Notes: generated from the letters alone by a model not told the origin. A stretch of DNA of 33,070 nt from Pseudomonas sp. S37 (GCF_016658545.1 NZ_JACVZC010000066.1:1-33070), one strand, 5' to 3'; positions 1-7,927 are shown, counted from the first letter of the stretch. Program-made: numbers and translations.

Positions 1-13
1 GCCTGTGGTGTTT

Positions 14-87
14 CTGTGGGAGCGGGTTTACCCGCGAATGCGGCGGTTGACCCACCATCGCATTCGCGGGTAAACCCGCTCCCACAG
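14..87. repeat. REP inverted pair
   Basis: Two 29-base arms (14-42 and 59-87) are perfect reverse complements around a 16-base loop. Each contains the core GGAGCGGGTTTACCCGCGAA, which itself holds a short dyad. This matches the REP elements scattered between genes in P. putida-group genomes. It lies beyond the 3' end of the leftward dehydratase gene and could form a strong transcript hairpin there. Just right of it (about 82-109) the 10-mer CCACAGGGAT(A) is repeated in tandem. Confidence 0.9.
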
Positions 88-164
88 GGATACCACAGGG
101 ATATCACAGGCTCCTGCTAAATCAATGAGTTACGTTTTCTCCCTGAGAGCGGGTTGCGAGTTGG

Positions 165-1898
165 TTAGTGCGAATGCTTCGGCACCGCCGCCCCGCGGCA
201 GCCCACCAGGAAGTCGAAGTCACACCCTTCATCCGCTTGCATCACATGGTCCAGGTACAGCTTGGCATAACCCCCGCTGATCAACTGCGGCGGGGCTTGC
301 AGGTCGGCCAGGCGGCCGGCCAGTTCCTCGGCGGAAATGTCCAGGTGCAGGCGGCCTTCCTTGCAGTCCAGCTCGATCCAGTCGCCTTCACGTACCGCCG
401 CCAGTGGCCCGCCCGCAGCAGCCTCGGGCGCTACGTGCAGCACCACGGTGCCGTAGGCCGTGCCGCTCATGCGGGCATCGGAAATGCGCACCATGTCGGT
501 CACGCCCTGGGCCAGCAACTTGGCGGGCAGGCCCATGTTGCCGACCTCGGCCATGCCCGGGTAACCCTTGGGCCCGCAGTACTTCATTACCAACACCGAA
601 TTGGCGTCCACGTCCAGTTCGGGGTCGTTGATGCGCGCTTTGTAGTCCTCGAAGTTTTCAAACACCACAGCACGGCCGCGGTGCTGCATCAGCGCGGGGG
701 TGGCTGCAGAGGGCTTGAGCACCGCGCCCTTGGGCGCCAGGTTGCCGCGCAAGATGCAGATACCGCCGTCGGCCACCAGCGGTTTGCCCAGCGGGCGGAT
801 GACCTCTTCGTCATACAGCGGCGCGGCCTGGCAGTTGTCCCACAGGCTTTTGCCGTTGGCGGTCAGCGCGCCGGGGTTGGGCAACAGGCTGTGCTCGCCC
901 AGGCGGCGGATGACCGCTGGCAGGCCGCCGGCGTAGTAGAACTCTTCCATCAGGAAGCGCCCCGATGGCTGCAAGTCGACCAAGGTCGGTGTGCCGCGGC
1001 CGACGCGGGTCCAGTCTTCCAGTTGCAGGTCTACGCCAATGCGCCCGGCAATCGCCTTGAGGTGGATCACGGCGTTGGTCGAACCACCGATGGCGGCGTT
1101 GACGCGGATGGCGTTTTCGAAGGCTTCGCGGGTAAGGATTTTCGACAGGCGCAGGTCTTCGCGCACCATGTCGACAATGCGCATGCCCGACAGGTGGGCG
1201 AGCACGTAGCGGCGGGCATCCACCGCCGGGATGGCGGCGTTGTGCGGCAGCGAGGTGCCTAGCGCTTCGGCCATGCAGGCCATGGTCGACGCGGTGCCCA
1301 TGGTGTTGCAGGTGCCCGCCGAGCGTGACATGCCGGCCTCGGCCGAGAGGAACTCGTTGAGGTCGATCTGGCCGGCTTTATAGGCCTCGTGCATCTGCCA
1401 GACGATGGTGCCGGCGCCAATGTCCTTGCCTTTGTGCTTGCCGTTCAGCATCGGCCCGCCGGTGACCACGATCGCGGGCACGTCGCAGCTGGCAGCGCCC
1501 ATCAGCAGCGCGGGGGTGGTCTTGTCGCAGCCGGTCAGCAGTACCACGGCGTCCACCGGGTTGCCACGGATGGCTTCTTCCACATCCATGCTCGCCAGGT
1601 TGCGGGTGAGCATGGCGGTAGGGCGCAGGTTGGACTCGCCGCTGGAGAACACCGGGAACTCCACCGGGAAGCCGCCAGCCTCCAGCACGCCCTTTTTCAC
1701 GTGCTCGGCAATCTTGCGGAAGTGGGCGTTGCACGGGGTCAGCTCTGACCAGGTGTTGCAGATGCCGATGATCGGCTTGCCCTGGAATTCGTGGTCCGGG
1801 ATGCCCTGGTTCTTCATCCAGCTGCGGTACATGAAGCCGTTCTTGTCGGCGGTACCAAACCATTGGGCGGAGCGCAGGGGGCGTTTGTTATCAGACAT
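165..1898 (-). CDS. IlvD/Edd-family sugar-acid dehydratase, probably L-arabinonate dehydratase
   Basis: The 577-residue protein belongs to the dihydroxy-acid/6-phosphogluconate dehydratase family. It should remove water from an aldonate to give a 2-keto-3-deoxy acid in the cytoplasm, using a [2Fe-2S] cluster and Mg2+. C56 (in SELTPCNAHF), C124 (in TGCDKTTP) and C197 (in AGTCNTMGTAS) are the expected cluster ligands, and K126 follows C124 as in the pentonate dehydratases. The N-terminus (PLRSAQWFG, then RSWMKNQG) resembles L-arabinonate dehydratase of Rhizobium rather than IlvD. The ATG at 1898 has an AGGTG-type ribosome site a few bases upstream. The gene diverges from the permease, AraD1 and semialdehyde dehydrogenase genes, which supply the later steps. 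D-xylonate, D-fuconate or another sugar acid could be the true substrate. The family is certain and the substrate is inferred. Confidence 0.88.
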   Translation of the reverse strand: MSDNKRPLRSAQWFGTADKNGFMYRSWMKNQGIPDHEFQGKPIIGICNTWSELTPCNAHFRKIAEHVKKGVLEAGGFPVEFPVFSSGESNLRPTAMLTRNLASMDVEEAIRGNPVDAVVLLTGCDKTTPALLMGAASCDVPAIVVTGGPMLNGKHKGKDIGAGTIVWQMHEAYKAGQIDLNEFLSAEAGMSRSAGTCNTMGTASTMACMAEALGTSLPHNAAIPAVDARRYVLAHLSGMRIVDMVREDLRLSKILTREAFENAIRVNAAIGGSTNAVIHLKAIAGRIGVDLQLEDWTRVGRGTPTLVDLQPSGRFLMEEFYYAGGLPAVIRRLGEHSLLPNPGALTANGKSLWDNCQAAPLYDEEVIRPLGKPLVADGGICILRGNLAPKGAVLKPSAATPALMQHRGRAVVFENFEDYKARINDPELDVDANSVLVMKYCGPKGYPGMAEVGNMGLPAKLLAQGVTDMVRISDARMSGTAYGTVVLHVAPEAAAGGPLAAVREGDWIELDCKEGRLHLDISAEELAGRLADLQAPPQLISGGYAKLYLDHVMQADEGCDFDFLVGCRGAAVPKHSH

Positions 1899-1914
1899 GA
1901 TCGGGACACCTAAT

Positions 1915-1925
1915 TAGTATTACTA
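1915..1925. promoter_or_regulatory. candidate GntR (FadR-type) operator 1
   Basis: TAGTATTACTA fits the consensus TNGTNNNACNA bound by FadR-subfamily GntR regulators. It lies 17 bases upstream of the dehydratase start codon, next to its ribosome site, where a bound repressor would block expression. The same 11-mer recurs on the opposite strand at 1989-1999. No gntR gene is present in the window, so the regulator would have to be encoded elsewhere. Confidence 0.6.
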
Positions 1926-1975
1926 TTTGTCGTTATGTGGCTGACTCTACCGGCTAAAAAGGCATCTGTGAAGGG

Positions 1976-2003
1976 TTGTTGTTTTAAATAGTAATACTAT
2001 ATG
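1976..2003 (+). promoter_or_regulatory. possible promoter of the permease operon
   Basis: TTGTTG (1976-1981) and TATATG (1998-2003) are separated by 16 bases and could be -35 and -10 elements for the rightward operon. The second GntR-type operator lies inside the spacer and touches the -10, consistent with repression. The assignment rests only on this weak consensus match. Confidence 0.35.
1989..1999. promoter_or_regulatory. candidate GntR (FadR-type) operator 2
   Basis: TAGTAATACTA is the exact reverse complement of operator 1 and fits the same TNGTNNNACNA pattern. The two centres are 74 bases apart, one in front of each divergent gene, so a single regulator could control dehydratase and permease operon together. 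Confidence 0.6.
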
Positions 2004-2084
2004 ATCGATTCGCCAGGTTAGCGGTCTGCCAAAAAGCCCCGGCCAGGTGCTGTGCCCATTACAAGAACAATTGGAGACATCGCC

Positions 2085-3392
2085 ATGATTCAGGAGCAGC
2101 GGCTCGTCCGCCTGATCACACTGAAACTCATCCCTTTTCTGGTTCTGCTTTACCTGGTGGCCTACGTCGATCGTTCGGCGGTGGGCTTTGCCAAGCTGCA
2201 CATGGGCGCCGACATCGGCCTGGGTGACGCGGCCTATGGCCTTGGCGCAGGGCTGTTCTTCATCGGTTATTTTTTGTTCGAGGTGCCGAGCAACCTGTTG
2301 CTCGACCGCTTCGGCGCACGTCGCTGGTTTGCCCGCATTCTGCTGACCTGGGGCGCGATCACGGTTGGCATGGCGTTTGTCACCGGGCCCAACGGCTTCT
2401 ACGTGATGCGCTTCTTGCTGGGGGCCGCCGAGGCGGGCTTCTTCCCGGGGGTGCTGTACTACATCACCCAGTGGTACCCGGTGCGCCATCGCGGCAAGAT
2501 CCTGGGCTTTTTCATCCTTTCGCAACCACTGGCCATGCTGATTACCGGGCCGCTGTCCGGTGCGTTGCTGGGGCTGGAAGGCATCTATGGCCTGCATGGC
2601 TGGCAGTGGCTGTTCATCTGCATCGGCACGCCGGCGGTACTGCTGGCCTGGCCCACCCTGCGCCTGCTGCCGGACGGGCCTGCCAAGGTGCGCTGGCTCA
2701 GCGACGAGCAACGCAACTGGCTGCAGGAGCAGTTGGCCAACGACCTGCGCGAGTTCGGCCAGACCCGCCATGGCAACCCGCTGCATGCGTTGAAGGATGG
2801 CCGGGTGCTGTTGCTGGCGCTGTTCTACTTGCCGATGACCCTGAGCATCTATGGCCTGGGCCTGTGGCTGCCGACGCTGATCCACCAGTTTGGCGGCAGT
2901 GACCTGGTCACCGGGTTTGTCTCGGCCGTGCCTTACCTGTTCGGCATCATCGGCCTGCTGATCGTGCCGCGCAGCTCCGACCGCCTGAACGACCGCTACG
3001 GCCACCTGGGCCTGCTGTACGCGCTGGGTGCCATCGGCCTGTTCTTCAGCGCCTGGCTGACGGTACCGGTGCTGCAGTTGGCCGCGCTGTGCCTGGTGGC
3101 GTTCGCGCTGTTCTCCTGCACGGCCATCTTCTGGACGCTGCCGGGGCGGTTCTTCTCCGGTGCCAGCGCTGCGGCGGGCATCGCCTTGATCAACTCGATC
3201 GGCAACCTGGGCGGCTACCTGGGCCCGTTCGGCATCGGCGCGCTCAAGGAGCACACCGGGCAGTTGTCGTCGGGCCTGTATTTCCTGGCGCTGGTGATGC
3301 TGTGCGGGGTAGTGCTCACGGGTGTGGTGTACAACCGCCTGGAGCGCCGCCAGCGCCTGGCTTCCTCACGGGCGGCCGAAGCCTCCCGCTAA
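2085..3392 (+). CDS. MFS transporter, anion:cation symporter type
   Basis: The protein has 435 residues and about twelve hydrophobic segments, the normal size for an MFS permease. After the first helix it reads YVDRSAVGFAK, followed by FEVPSNLLLDRFGARRWFAR, a variant of the loop 2-3 motif of the anion:cation symporter family. That family takes up hexuronates, aldonates and other organic anions with protons. A GTG at 2052 is in frame, but the ATG at 2085 has GGAG eight bases upstream and is preferred. It is the first gene of a rightward operon with AraD1 and the semialdehyde dehydrogenase, so it probably imports the sugar acid that the divergent dehydratase consumes. The exact substrate cannot be read from the sequence. 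Confidence 0.85.
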   Translation: MIQEQRLVRLITLKLIPFLVLLYLVAYVDRSAVGFAKLHMGADIGLGDAAYGLGAGLFFIGYFLFEVPSNLLLDRFGARRWFARILLTWGAITVGMAFVTGPNGFYVMRFLLGAAEAGFFPGVLYYITQWYPVRHRGKILGFFILSQPLAMLITGPLSGALLGLEGIYGLHGWQWLFICIGTPAVLLAWPTLRLLPDGPAKVRWLSDEQRNWLQEQLANDLREFGQTRHGNPLHALKDGRVLLLALFYLPMTLSIYGLGLWLPTLIHQFGGSDLVTGFVSAVPYLFGIIGLLIVPRSSDRLNDRYGHLGLLYALGAIGLFFSAWLTVPVLQLAALCLVAFALFSCTAIFWTLPGRFFSGASAAAGIALINSIGNLGGYLGPFGIGALKEHTGQLSSGLYFLALVMLCGVVLTGVVYNRLERRQRLASSRAAEASR

Positions 3393-3420
3393 TCTTTGCA
3401 ACCGACAAGCGAGCACAAGC

Positions 3421-4410
3421 ATGCGATTGATCCAATTCGAAACCGCTGGCGGCGAGCGCCGCGTGGGCGTGGTGGAAGGCGAGTACGCCCTTGAAGTGAA
3501 CGGCGCCGGCAGCACCCGCCAGCTGGCCCTGCAGGCCATTGCCGCCGGCCGCGACCTGGCCAGCGAAGTGCAGGCCGCCGGGCTGGGCGAGCGCCACGAC
3601 TACCTGGCCCTGCTGGCTGAAGGCCGCGTGCTGCCGCCGCTGGACCACCCGGACCCGGCGCATTGCCTGGTGACCGGCACCGGGCTGACCCACCTGGGCA
3701 GCGCCGCCACCCGCGACAAGATGCATCAGCAGCAGGCCGAAGGCGCCGTGACCGACAGCATGCGCATGTTCCAGTGGGGCCTGGAGGGCGGGCGGCCGCC
3801 AGCGGGCGAGGAGGGTGCGCAGCCGGAGTGGTTCTACAAGGGCGACGGCGGCATCGTCGTACGCCCCGGCGCCGACCTGCCGCTGCCGGCCTTTGCCGAA
3901 GATGCGGGCGAGGAGCCCGAACTGGTCGGGCTGTACCTGATCGGTGACGACGGTACGCCATACCGCCTGGGTTACGCGCTGGGCAACGAGTTCTCCGACC
4001 ATGTGATGGAGCGGCGCAACTACCTGTACCTGGCGCATTCCAAACTGCGCGCCTGCAGCTTCGGCCCCGAGCTGCGCCTGGGTGCATTGCCGGCCCATCT
4101 GCAAGGCACCAGCCGCATCCTGCGCGATGGCCAGGTGCTGTGGAGCAAGCCGTTTTTGTCGGGTGAGCAGAACATGTGCCACAGCTTCGAGAACCTTGAA
4201 TTCCACCACTTCAAGTACGACCAGTTCCTGCGGGCTGGCGATATCCATGTGCATTACTTCGGCACCGCCACGCTGTCGTTTGCCGACGGCATCCAGGCGC
4301 GCCCGGGGGACACCTTCGAGGTCAGCCTCGACGCCTTTGGCCAGCCGCTGCGCAACGGCATTGCCGCCGCGCCCGGGCAGGTTCGCCCGGGGTTGGTGAA
4401 AAGCCTGTAG
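3421..4410 (+). CDS. AraD1/GguC-family FAH-fold enzyme, probable 2-keto-3-deoxypentonate dehydratase
   Basis: This 329-residue protein resembles the fumarylacetoacetate-hydrolase superfamily branch called AraD1 or GguC. Members dehydrate 2-keto-3-deoxy-pentonates to alpha-ketoglutarate semialdehyde. Typical features are the TGTGLTHLGSAATRDKMH segment near residue 85, the acidic EEPELVGLYLIG stretch and GNEFSDHV, which supply metal ligands, and the C-terminal GDIHVHYFGTATLSFADG. The ATG at 3421 is chosen because the in-frame extension upstream overlaps the permease gene. Its ribosome site is weak, so it may depend on transcription and translation from the permease gene 28 bases upstream. A hydrolase role on a 2,4-diketo acid is known in related proteins, but the neighbouring semialdehyde dehydrogenase favours the dehydratase. 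Confidence 0.82.
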   Translation: MRLIQFETAGGERRVGVVEGEYALEVNGAGSTRQLALQAIAAGRDLASEVQAAGLGERHDYLALLAEGRVLPPLDHPDPAHCLVTGTGLTHLGSAATRDKMHQQQAEGAVTDSMRMFQWGLEGGRPPAGEEGAQPEWFYKGDGGIVVRPGADLPLPAFAEDAGEEPELVGLYLIGDDGTPYRLGYALGNEFSDHVMERRNYLYLAHSKLRACSFGPELRLGALPAHLQGTSRILRDGQVLWSKPFLSGEQNMCHSFENLEFHHFKYDQFLRAGDIHVHYFGTATLSFADGIQARPGDTFEVSLDAFGQPLRNGIAAAPGQVRPGLVKSL

Positions 4411-4433
4411 CAGATCACCCAGCCTTTCTCGGA

Positions 4434-4511
4434 CCTTGTAGGAGCGGGTTCACCCGCGAATGCGATGCTGGCTTTACCGCCGCATTCGCGGGTGAACCCG
4501 CTCCTACAAGG
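4434..4511. repeat. REP inverted pair inside the catabolic operon
   Basis: Two 31-base arms (4434-4464 and 4481-4511) are perfect reverse complements with a 16-base loop. The core GGAGCGGGTTCACCCGCGAA is the same element as at the left edge, with TTC instead of TTT in the inner dyad. It fills most of the gap between the AraD1 stop (4410) and the next ATG (4554), so it would sit as a large hairpin inside the operon transcript. Confidence 0.9.
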
Positions 4512-4553
4512 GGCCTGCATGCAGTGCCTTTTTCTTTATTACAGGAGTCAACC

Positions 4554-6128
4554 ATGTCTGGAAGCAACTTCATCGGCGGCCAGCGCAGCGCTGCCGGCAG
4601 CGTGCGCCTGCACAGCCTCGACGCACGTACCGGCGAAGCCTTGCCGGTAGCCTTCACCCAGGCCACCCCTGAGGAAGTGGCCGCCGCCGCCCAGGCCGCC
4701 GAGTCGGCATTTGCCGAGTACAACGCCATGGCCCCCGAACGCCGTGCGCAGTTTCTGGATGCCATTGCCGACCAGCTGGACGCGCTGGACGATACCTTCG
4801 TCGCCACCGTGTGCCGCGAGACCGCGCTGCCGGCTGGTCGCATCCAGGGCGAGCGTGGCCGTACCAGCAACCAGATGCGCCTGTTCGCCAAGGTACTGCG
4901 CCGTGGCGACTACCTGGAGGCGCGCATCGACCGCGCGCAGCCACAGCGCCAGCCGCTGCCACGCCCGGACCTGCGCCAGTACCGTACCGGTGTAGGCCCG
5001 GTTGCCGTGTTCGGCGCCAGCAACTTCCCGTTGGCCTTCTCCACCGCCGGTGGCGACACTGCCGCAGCGCTGGCGGCCGGTTGCCCGGTGGTGGTCAAGG
5101 CGCACAGCGGCCACATGGCCACGGCCGAGCAGGTGGCCGAAGCCATCGAGCGTGCGGCGGTCGCCACCGGCATGCCCGCGGGTGTGTTCAACATGGTCTA
5201 CGGCGCCGGTGTCGGCGAAGCGCTGGTGCGTCACCCGGCCATTCAGGCGGTCGGCTTTACCGGTTCGCTCAAAGGCGGCCGCGCCCTGTGCGACCTGGCC
5301 GCAGCGCGCCCGCAGCCGATCCCGGTGTTCGCGGAAATGAGCAGCATCAACCCGGTGCTGGTGTTGCCAGCGGCTTTGCAGGCCCGTGGCGAGCAGGTGG
5401 CCAAGGAGCTGGCCGCCTCGGTAGTGCTGGGCTGCGGGCAGTTCTGCACCAACCCGGGGTTGGTTATCGGGATCGCCGGCGAGGCGTTCAGCACCTTCGT
5501 CGCGGTACTGGCTGCGCAATTGGCGGACCAGCCTGCGCAGACCATGCTCAATGCCGGTACCTTGCGCAGCTATGCCAGCGGCGTGCAGCGCCTGCACCAG
5601 CACCCGGGCGTGCGCCATCTGGCCGGTGCCGAGCAGGCCGGCGACCAGGCCCACGCTCAGCTGTTCCAGGCCGACGTGAGCCTGCTGCTCAACGGTGACG
5701 AGCTGCTGCAAGAGGAAGTTTTCGGGCCTGCCACGGTGGTGGTCGAAGTGGCCGACGAAGCCGAACTGCGCCGCGCCTTGCAAGCGCTGCACGGGCAGCT
5801 GACCGCCACCTTGATTGCCGAGCCGGAAGACTTCCAGCGCTTCGCCGCGCTGGTGCCGGTGTTGCAGCGCAAGGCCGGGCGCCTGTTGGTCAACGGCTAC
5901 CCGACCGGCGTTGAAGTATGCGATGCGATGGTGCATGGCGGGCCATACCCGGCCACCTCCGATGCCCGTGGCACCTCGGTCGGCACCCTGGCCATCGACC
6001 GCTTCTTGCGCCCGGTGTGCTACCAGGACTACCCGGACGCGTTGCTCCCCGATGCCCTGAAAAACGCCAACCCCCTGGGCCTGCAACGCCTGGTCGACGG
6101 CCAGCACAGCCGTGAGGTGCTGGGCTGA
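4554..6128 (+). CDS. alpha-ketoglutarate semialdehyde dehydrogenase (NADP-type aldehyde dehydrogenase)
   Basis: This 524-residue member of the aldehyde dehydrogenase superfamily is expected to oxidise 2,5-dioxopentanoate to alpha-ketoglutarate, the last step of the non-phosphorylating pentose pathway. FGASNFPLAFSTAGGDTAAALAAGCPVVVKAH is the cofactor-binding segment. E261 (FAEMSSINP) and C298 (GCGQFCTNPG) are the general base and nucleophile. The start MSGSNFIGGQ, the long linker before the C-terminus and the length are typical of this subfamily. The ATG at 4554 has AGGAG six bases upstream; the in-frame GTG at 4524 does not. A REP pair separates it from AraD1, so it could be transcribed from the permease promoter at reduced level or from its own promoter. 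Confidence 0.88.
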   Translation: MSGSNFIGGQRSAAGSVRLHSLDARTGEALPVAFTQATPEEVAAAAQAAESAFAEYNAMAPERRAQFLDAIADQLDALDDTFVATVCRETALPAGRIQGERGRTSNQMRLFAKVLRRGDYLEARIDRAQPQRQPLPRPDLRQYRTGVGPVAVFGASNFPLAFSTAGGDTAAALAAGCPVVVKAHSGHMATAEQVAEAIERAAVATGMPAGVFNMVYGAGVGEALVRHPAIQAVGFTGSLKGGRALCDLAAARPQPIPVFAEMSSINPVLVLPAALQARGEQVAKELAASVVLGCGQFCTNPGLVIGIAGEAFSTFVAVLAAQLADQPAQTMLNAGTLRSYASGVQRLHQHPGVRHLAGAEQAGDQAHAQLFQADVSLLLNGDELLQEEVFGPATVVVEVADEAELRRALQALHGQLTATLIAEPEDFQRFAALVPVLQRKAGRLLVNGYPTGVEVCDAMVHGGPYPATSDARGTSVGTLAIDRFLRPVCYQDYPDALLPDALKNANPLGLQRLVDGQHSREVLG

Positions 6129-6363
6129 CGAGGGCGCATTTCACTGTCGCTGTGATCGCTGGAAACGCAGGTATTGAGACGCTGCTGTCTGTGAGCCTGG
6201 CTTGGGCCCTTGTGCTGGATGGCCGGTGCTCACAGCGGATGCCTCAAAACGCTCATGCGAAATATCATCTAACAAAACGCCGCATGAACTTCGGAACGGT
6301 CCTACATACAGACGAATATTTAGCTTCTAGCTTTCAAGCCTTCTCTAACAAGGAGTTGGTGAA

Positions 6364-6844
6364 ATGGCTTATCACGGATACCTGTCAATAAAGGGCCGGG
6401 GTCAAGGGCTGATCTCTGCTGGCTGCTCCACCATCGACTCGATTGGCAATCGTTGCCAAGAGGCTCATGTCGACGAAATCATGGTGCTTTCATTTAGCCA
6501 TAATCTTTCCAATATGGGTAATACCGAGCGGACTACCCATCGTCCTGTCTTGATAACTAAATATTGACAAGGCGACGCCGTTGTTGGCTGAGGCATTGAC
6601 CAGTCGAGAGGTCCTGGAATGTCGATTGAATCTGTATCGCATCAATGCGGGTAAGCATGAGTGCTACCTCCGAATAGATCTGAAAGACGCTATTCTAGTG
6701 GATCAGCGCATGGAAGTGCCCCACTCGGTTCTGATGAATGCACAGGACCCTCAAGAGTATCTTGCCATTCGTTATGGCTTTATTGGCTGGCACCATCTGA
6801 TTGCTAATACCAGTGGTTACGCAAGCTGGGGTGACATCCTGTGA
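6364..6844 (+). pseudogene. hcp: frameshifted orphan hcp, type VI secretion tube protein
   Basis: The first 67 codons from the ATG at 6364 (AGGAG eight bases upstream) read like an Hcp of the Hcp1 superfamily: MAYHGYLSIKGRGQGLISAG, CSTIDSIGN, DEIMVLSFSHNLSN, THRPVLITK. A TGA at 6565 stops this frame. From 6563 another frame continues the family sequence without a gap: IDKATPLLAEALTSREVLEC up to TSGYASWGDIL, with a stop at 6842-6844. Restoring two bases near 6562 (TATT for an expected TATATT) would give about 160 residues, the normal Hcp length. Hcp hexamers form the secreted tube of the type VI system and carry small effectors. The lesion is either a real 2-bp loss in a TA repeat or a sequencing error. 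No other T6SS genes are nearby. Confidence 0.87.
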
Positions 6845-7554
6845 ACGCGAACGATGGGCGCGCCTATATGAGTAACGATTTCTGGGAGGTAAGTAGCCAG
6901 GCAGCTCGTCTGACTCAATATGCTTGTGAGGTAGGTGCGCATCTTATCGGGGATGACATAGTCAGGGCTCAGTTCATTCAAGAAGTCGCCTATGCAAGTA
7001 AAGCTGTTATTGATGACTTAGGTGCGGGTAGGATTTCTGCTGAAGAAGCGCAAGGTTTTCTTGAACAAGAATATCTCGAGCTGCTCACTCAGGTTTGGGA
7101 ATGCTCGAAGCTGGCTGCGGGTGTGACAGCAGGGGCTTTGCAAATAAGCACCGGTGCTGCAGTGTGTGGGCTCTCTCTAGGTGTAGGTTGCTTGATTGGC
7201 GGAGTGCCATTGATGCTGCACGGTGCAAACAATATTTATGAAAATGGAATGAATATATTCAGGGGGCGTAGCGACACGGTTGGCCCAGTGCGAAAGGCTT
7301 ACCAGCGCGCGGCTAAAGCGTCAGGTGGAACGGCCTCCGACGGGAACGTGGCTTATGGGATGCTCGATCTCGGGTTGTCTGCTTATAATCTCGGGCGACT
7401 AGTGTTGAGGCCGGGCGCTTGGAGGCTGTTTCGCTACATTAGGGCAGATAAAACGCAAGCAGTGAAAACAATGAGTACTCACTCTATAGTCTTCGAAGTT
7501 GGTATAGATATGCTGACGGGGGACCAAGTAAGAGTCGAGCTGAGAGACAGATGA
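6841..7554 (+). CDS. DUF4225-type protein, putative Hcp-linked effector
   Basis: The 237-residue protein resembles DUF4225 proteins of Pseudomonas, which are often found directly after hcp. Hallmarks are SSQAARLTQYACEVGAHLI near the start, a hydrophobic glycine-rich pair of segments at about residues 91-128 (LAAGVTAGALQISTGAAV, then VGCLIGGVPLML), HGANNIYENGMNIFRGRSDT, and the C-terminal RPGAWRLFRYI. The GTG at 6841 overlaps the hcp stop and follows a GGGGTG ribosome site. ATG 6868 is an alternative start. No catalytic motif is recognised, and the hydrophobic hairpin would fit a membrane-active protein. Base composition is clearly lower in GC than in the flanking operons, suggesting transfer with hcp. 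Toxicity is inferred from context only. Confidence 0.75.
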   Translation: MNANDGRAYMSNDFWEVSSQAARLTQYACEVGAHLIGDDIVRAQFIQEVAYASKAVIDDLGAGRISAEEAQGFLEQEYLELLTQVWECSKLAAGVTAGALQISTGAAVCGLSLGVGCLIGGVPLMLHGANNIYENGMNIFRGRSDTVGPVRKAYQRAAKASGGTASDGNVAYGMLDLGLSAYNLGRLVLRPGAWRLFRYIRADKTQAVKTMSTHSIVFEVGIDMLTGDQVRVELRDR

Positions 7555-7835
7555 TGGCGTGGCTATTCATTTCGTGTGTCGTGCTCAGTGTGTGCCTTGC
7601 ATTCGTTTTGCGCACCAAGTGCTCGGGGCCTCATCTCGGGTTTGGACTGTTCTGTCTATGCTTTCTGTATAATATTTTCTTTGTGGTTACTTACATGAGG
7701 ATATTGGAGTTTCATGAGTTTTTGTTTTTTGGATATCAACCTGAGTTTCTCAGGAAAAACATAGAGGTGGGTTGGGTTGCTTTGGTAGGTGTATTCTTGC
7801 ACTGCGGCGCAATGCCCTCTCGAACGGATGGATGA
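7551..7835 (+). CDS. small membrane protein, putative immunity partner
   Basis: This 94-residue ORF starts with an ATG that overlaps the TGA of the DUF4225 gene by four bases (ATGA), so the two are probably translationally coupled. It has three hydrophobic segments at about residues 3-20, 30-48 and 74-86, and few charges, so it should be an inner-membrane protein. No family is recognised. A small membrane protein directly downstream of a membrane-active effector candidate is the usual position of an immunity gene, which is the only basis for that suggestion. The last nine or so codons, after about 7808, lie where composition changes back to GC-rich, so the original C-terminus may have been lost and replaced by flanking DNA. 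Confidence 0.6.
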   Translation: MMAWLFISCVVLSVCLAFVLRTKCSGPHLGFGLFCLCFLYNIFFVVTYMRILEFHEFLFFGYQPEFLRKNIEVGWVALVGVFLHCGAMPSRTDG

Positions 7836-7907
7836 ACCACCTGCAGGTGCAACAGTCATGTTCAAAATTACAAAAGCTTGAGCGATATGGGAGGCCTTGT
7901 GCCGCGA

Positions 7908-7927
7908 AGCGCCGCGCGGGCGGCGCT
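7908..7927. other. GC-rich stem-loop between the T6SS remnant and pchA
   Basis: AGCGCCGC (7908-7915) and GCGGCGCT (7920-7927) form a perfect 8-bp stem with a GCGG loop. Neither side is followed by a T-run, so an intrinsic terminator is not well supported. It lies between the convergent membrane-protein and pchA genes. The rest of the 169-base gap shows no other feature. Confidence 0.4.

Noticed and set aside
6152..6391. 79-codon plus-strand open frame before hcp
   Set aside because: It overlaps the hcp start in another frame, has no good ribosome site, and its translation shows no recognisable family. The gap 6129-6363 otherwise holds only the hcp ribosome site.
6555..6570. Programmed frameshifting in hcp
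   Set aside because: There is no slippery heptamer, downstream hairpin or internal Shine-Dalgarno that would support it, and Hcp proteins are normally encoded in one frame. A 2-bp loss or sequence error is simpler.
7908..7927. Intrinsic terminator shared by the membrane-protein gene and pchA
   Set aside because: The stem is good but no T-run follows on either strand, so it is listed only as a stem-loop.
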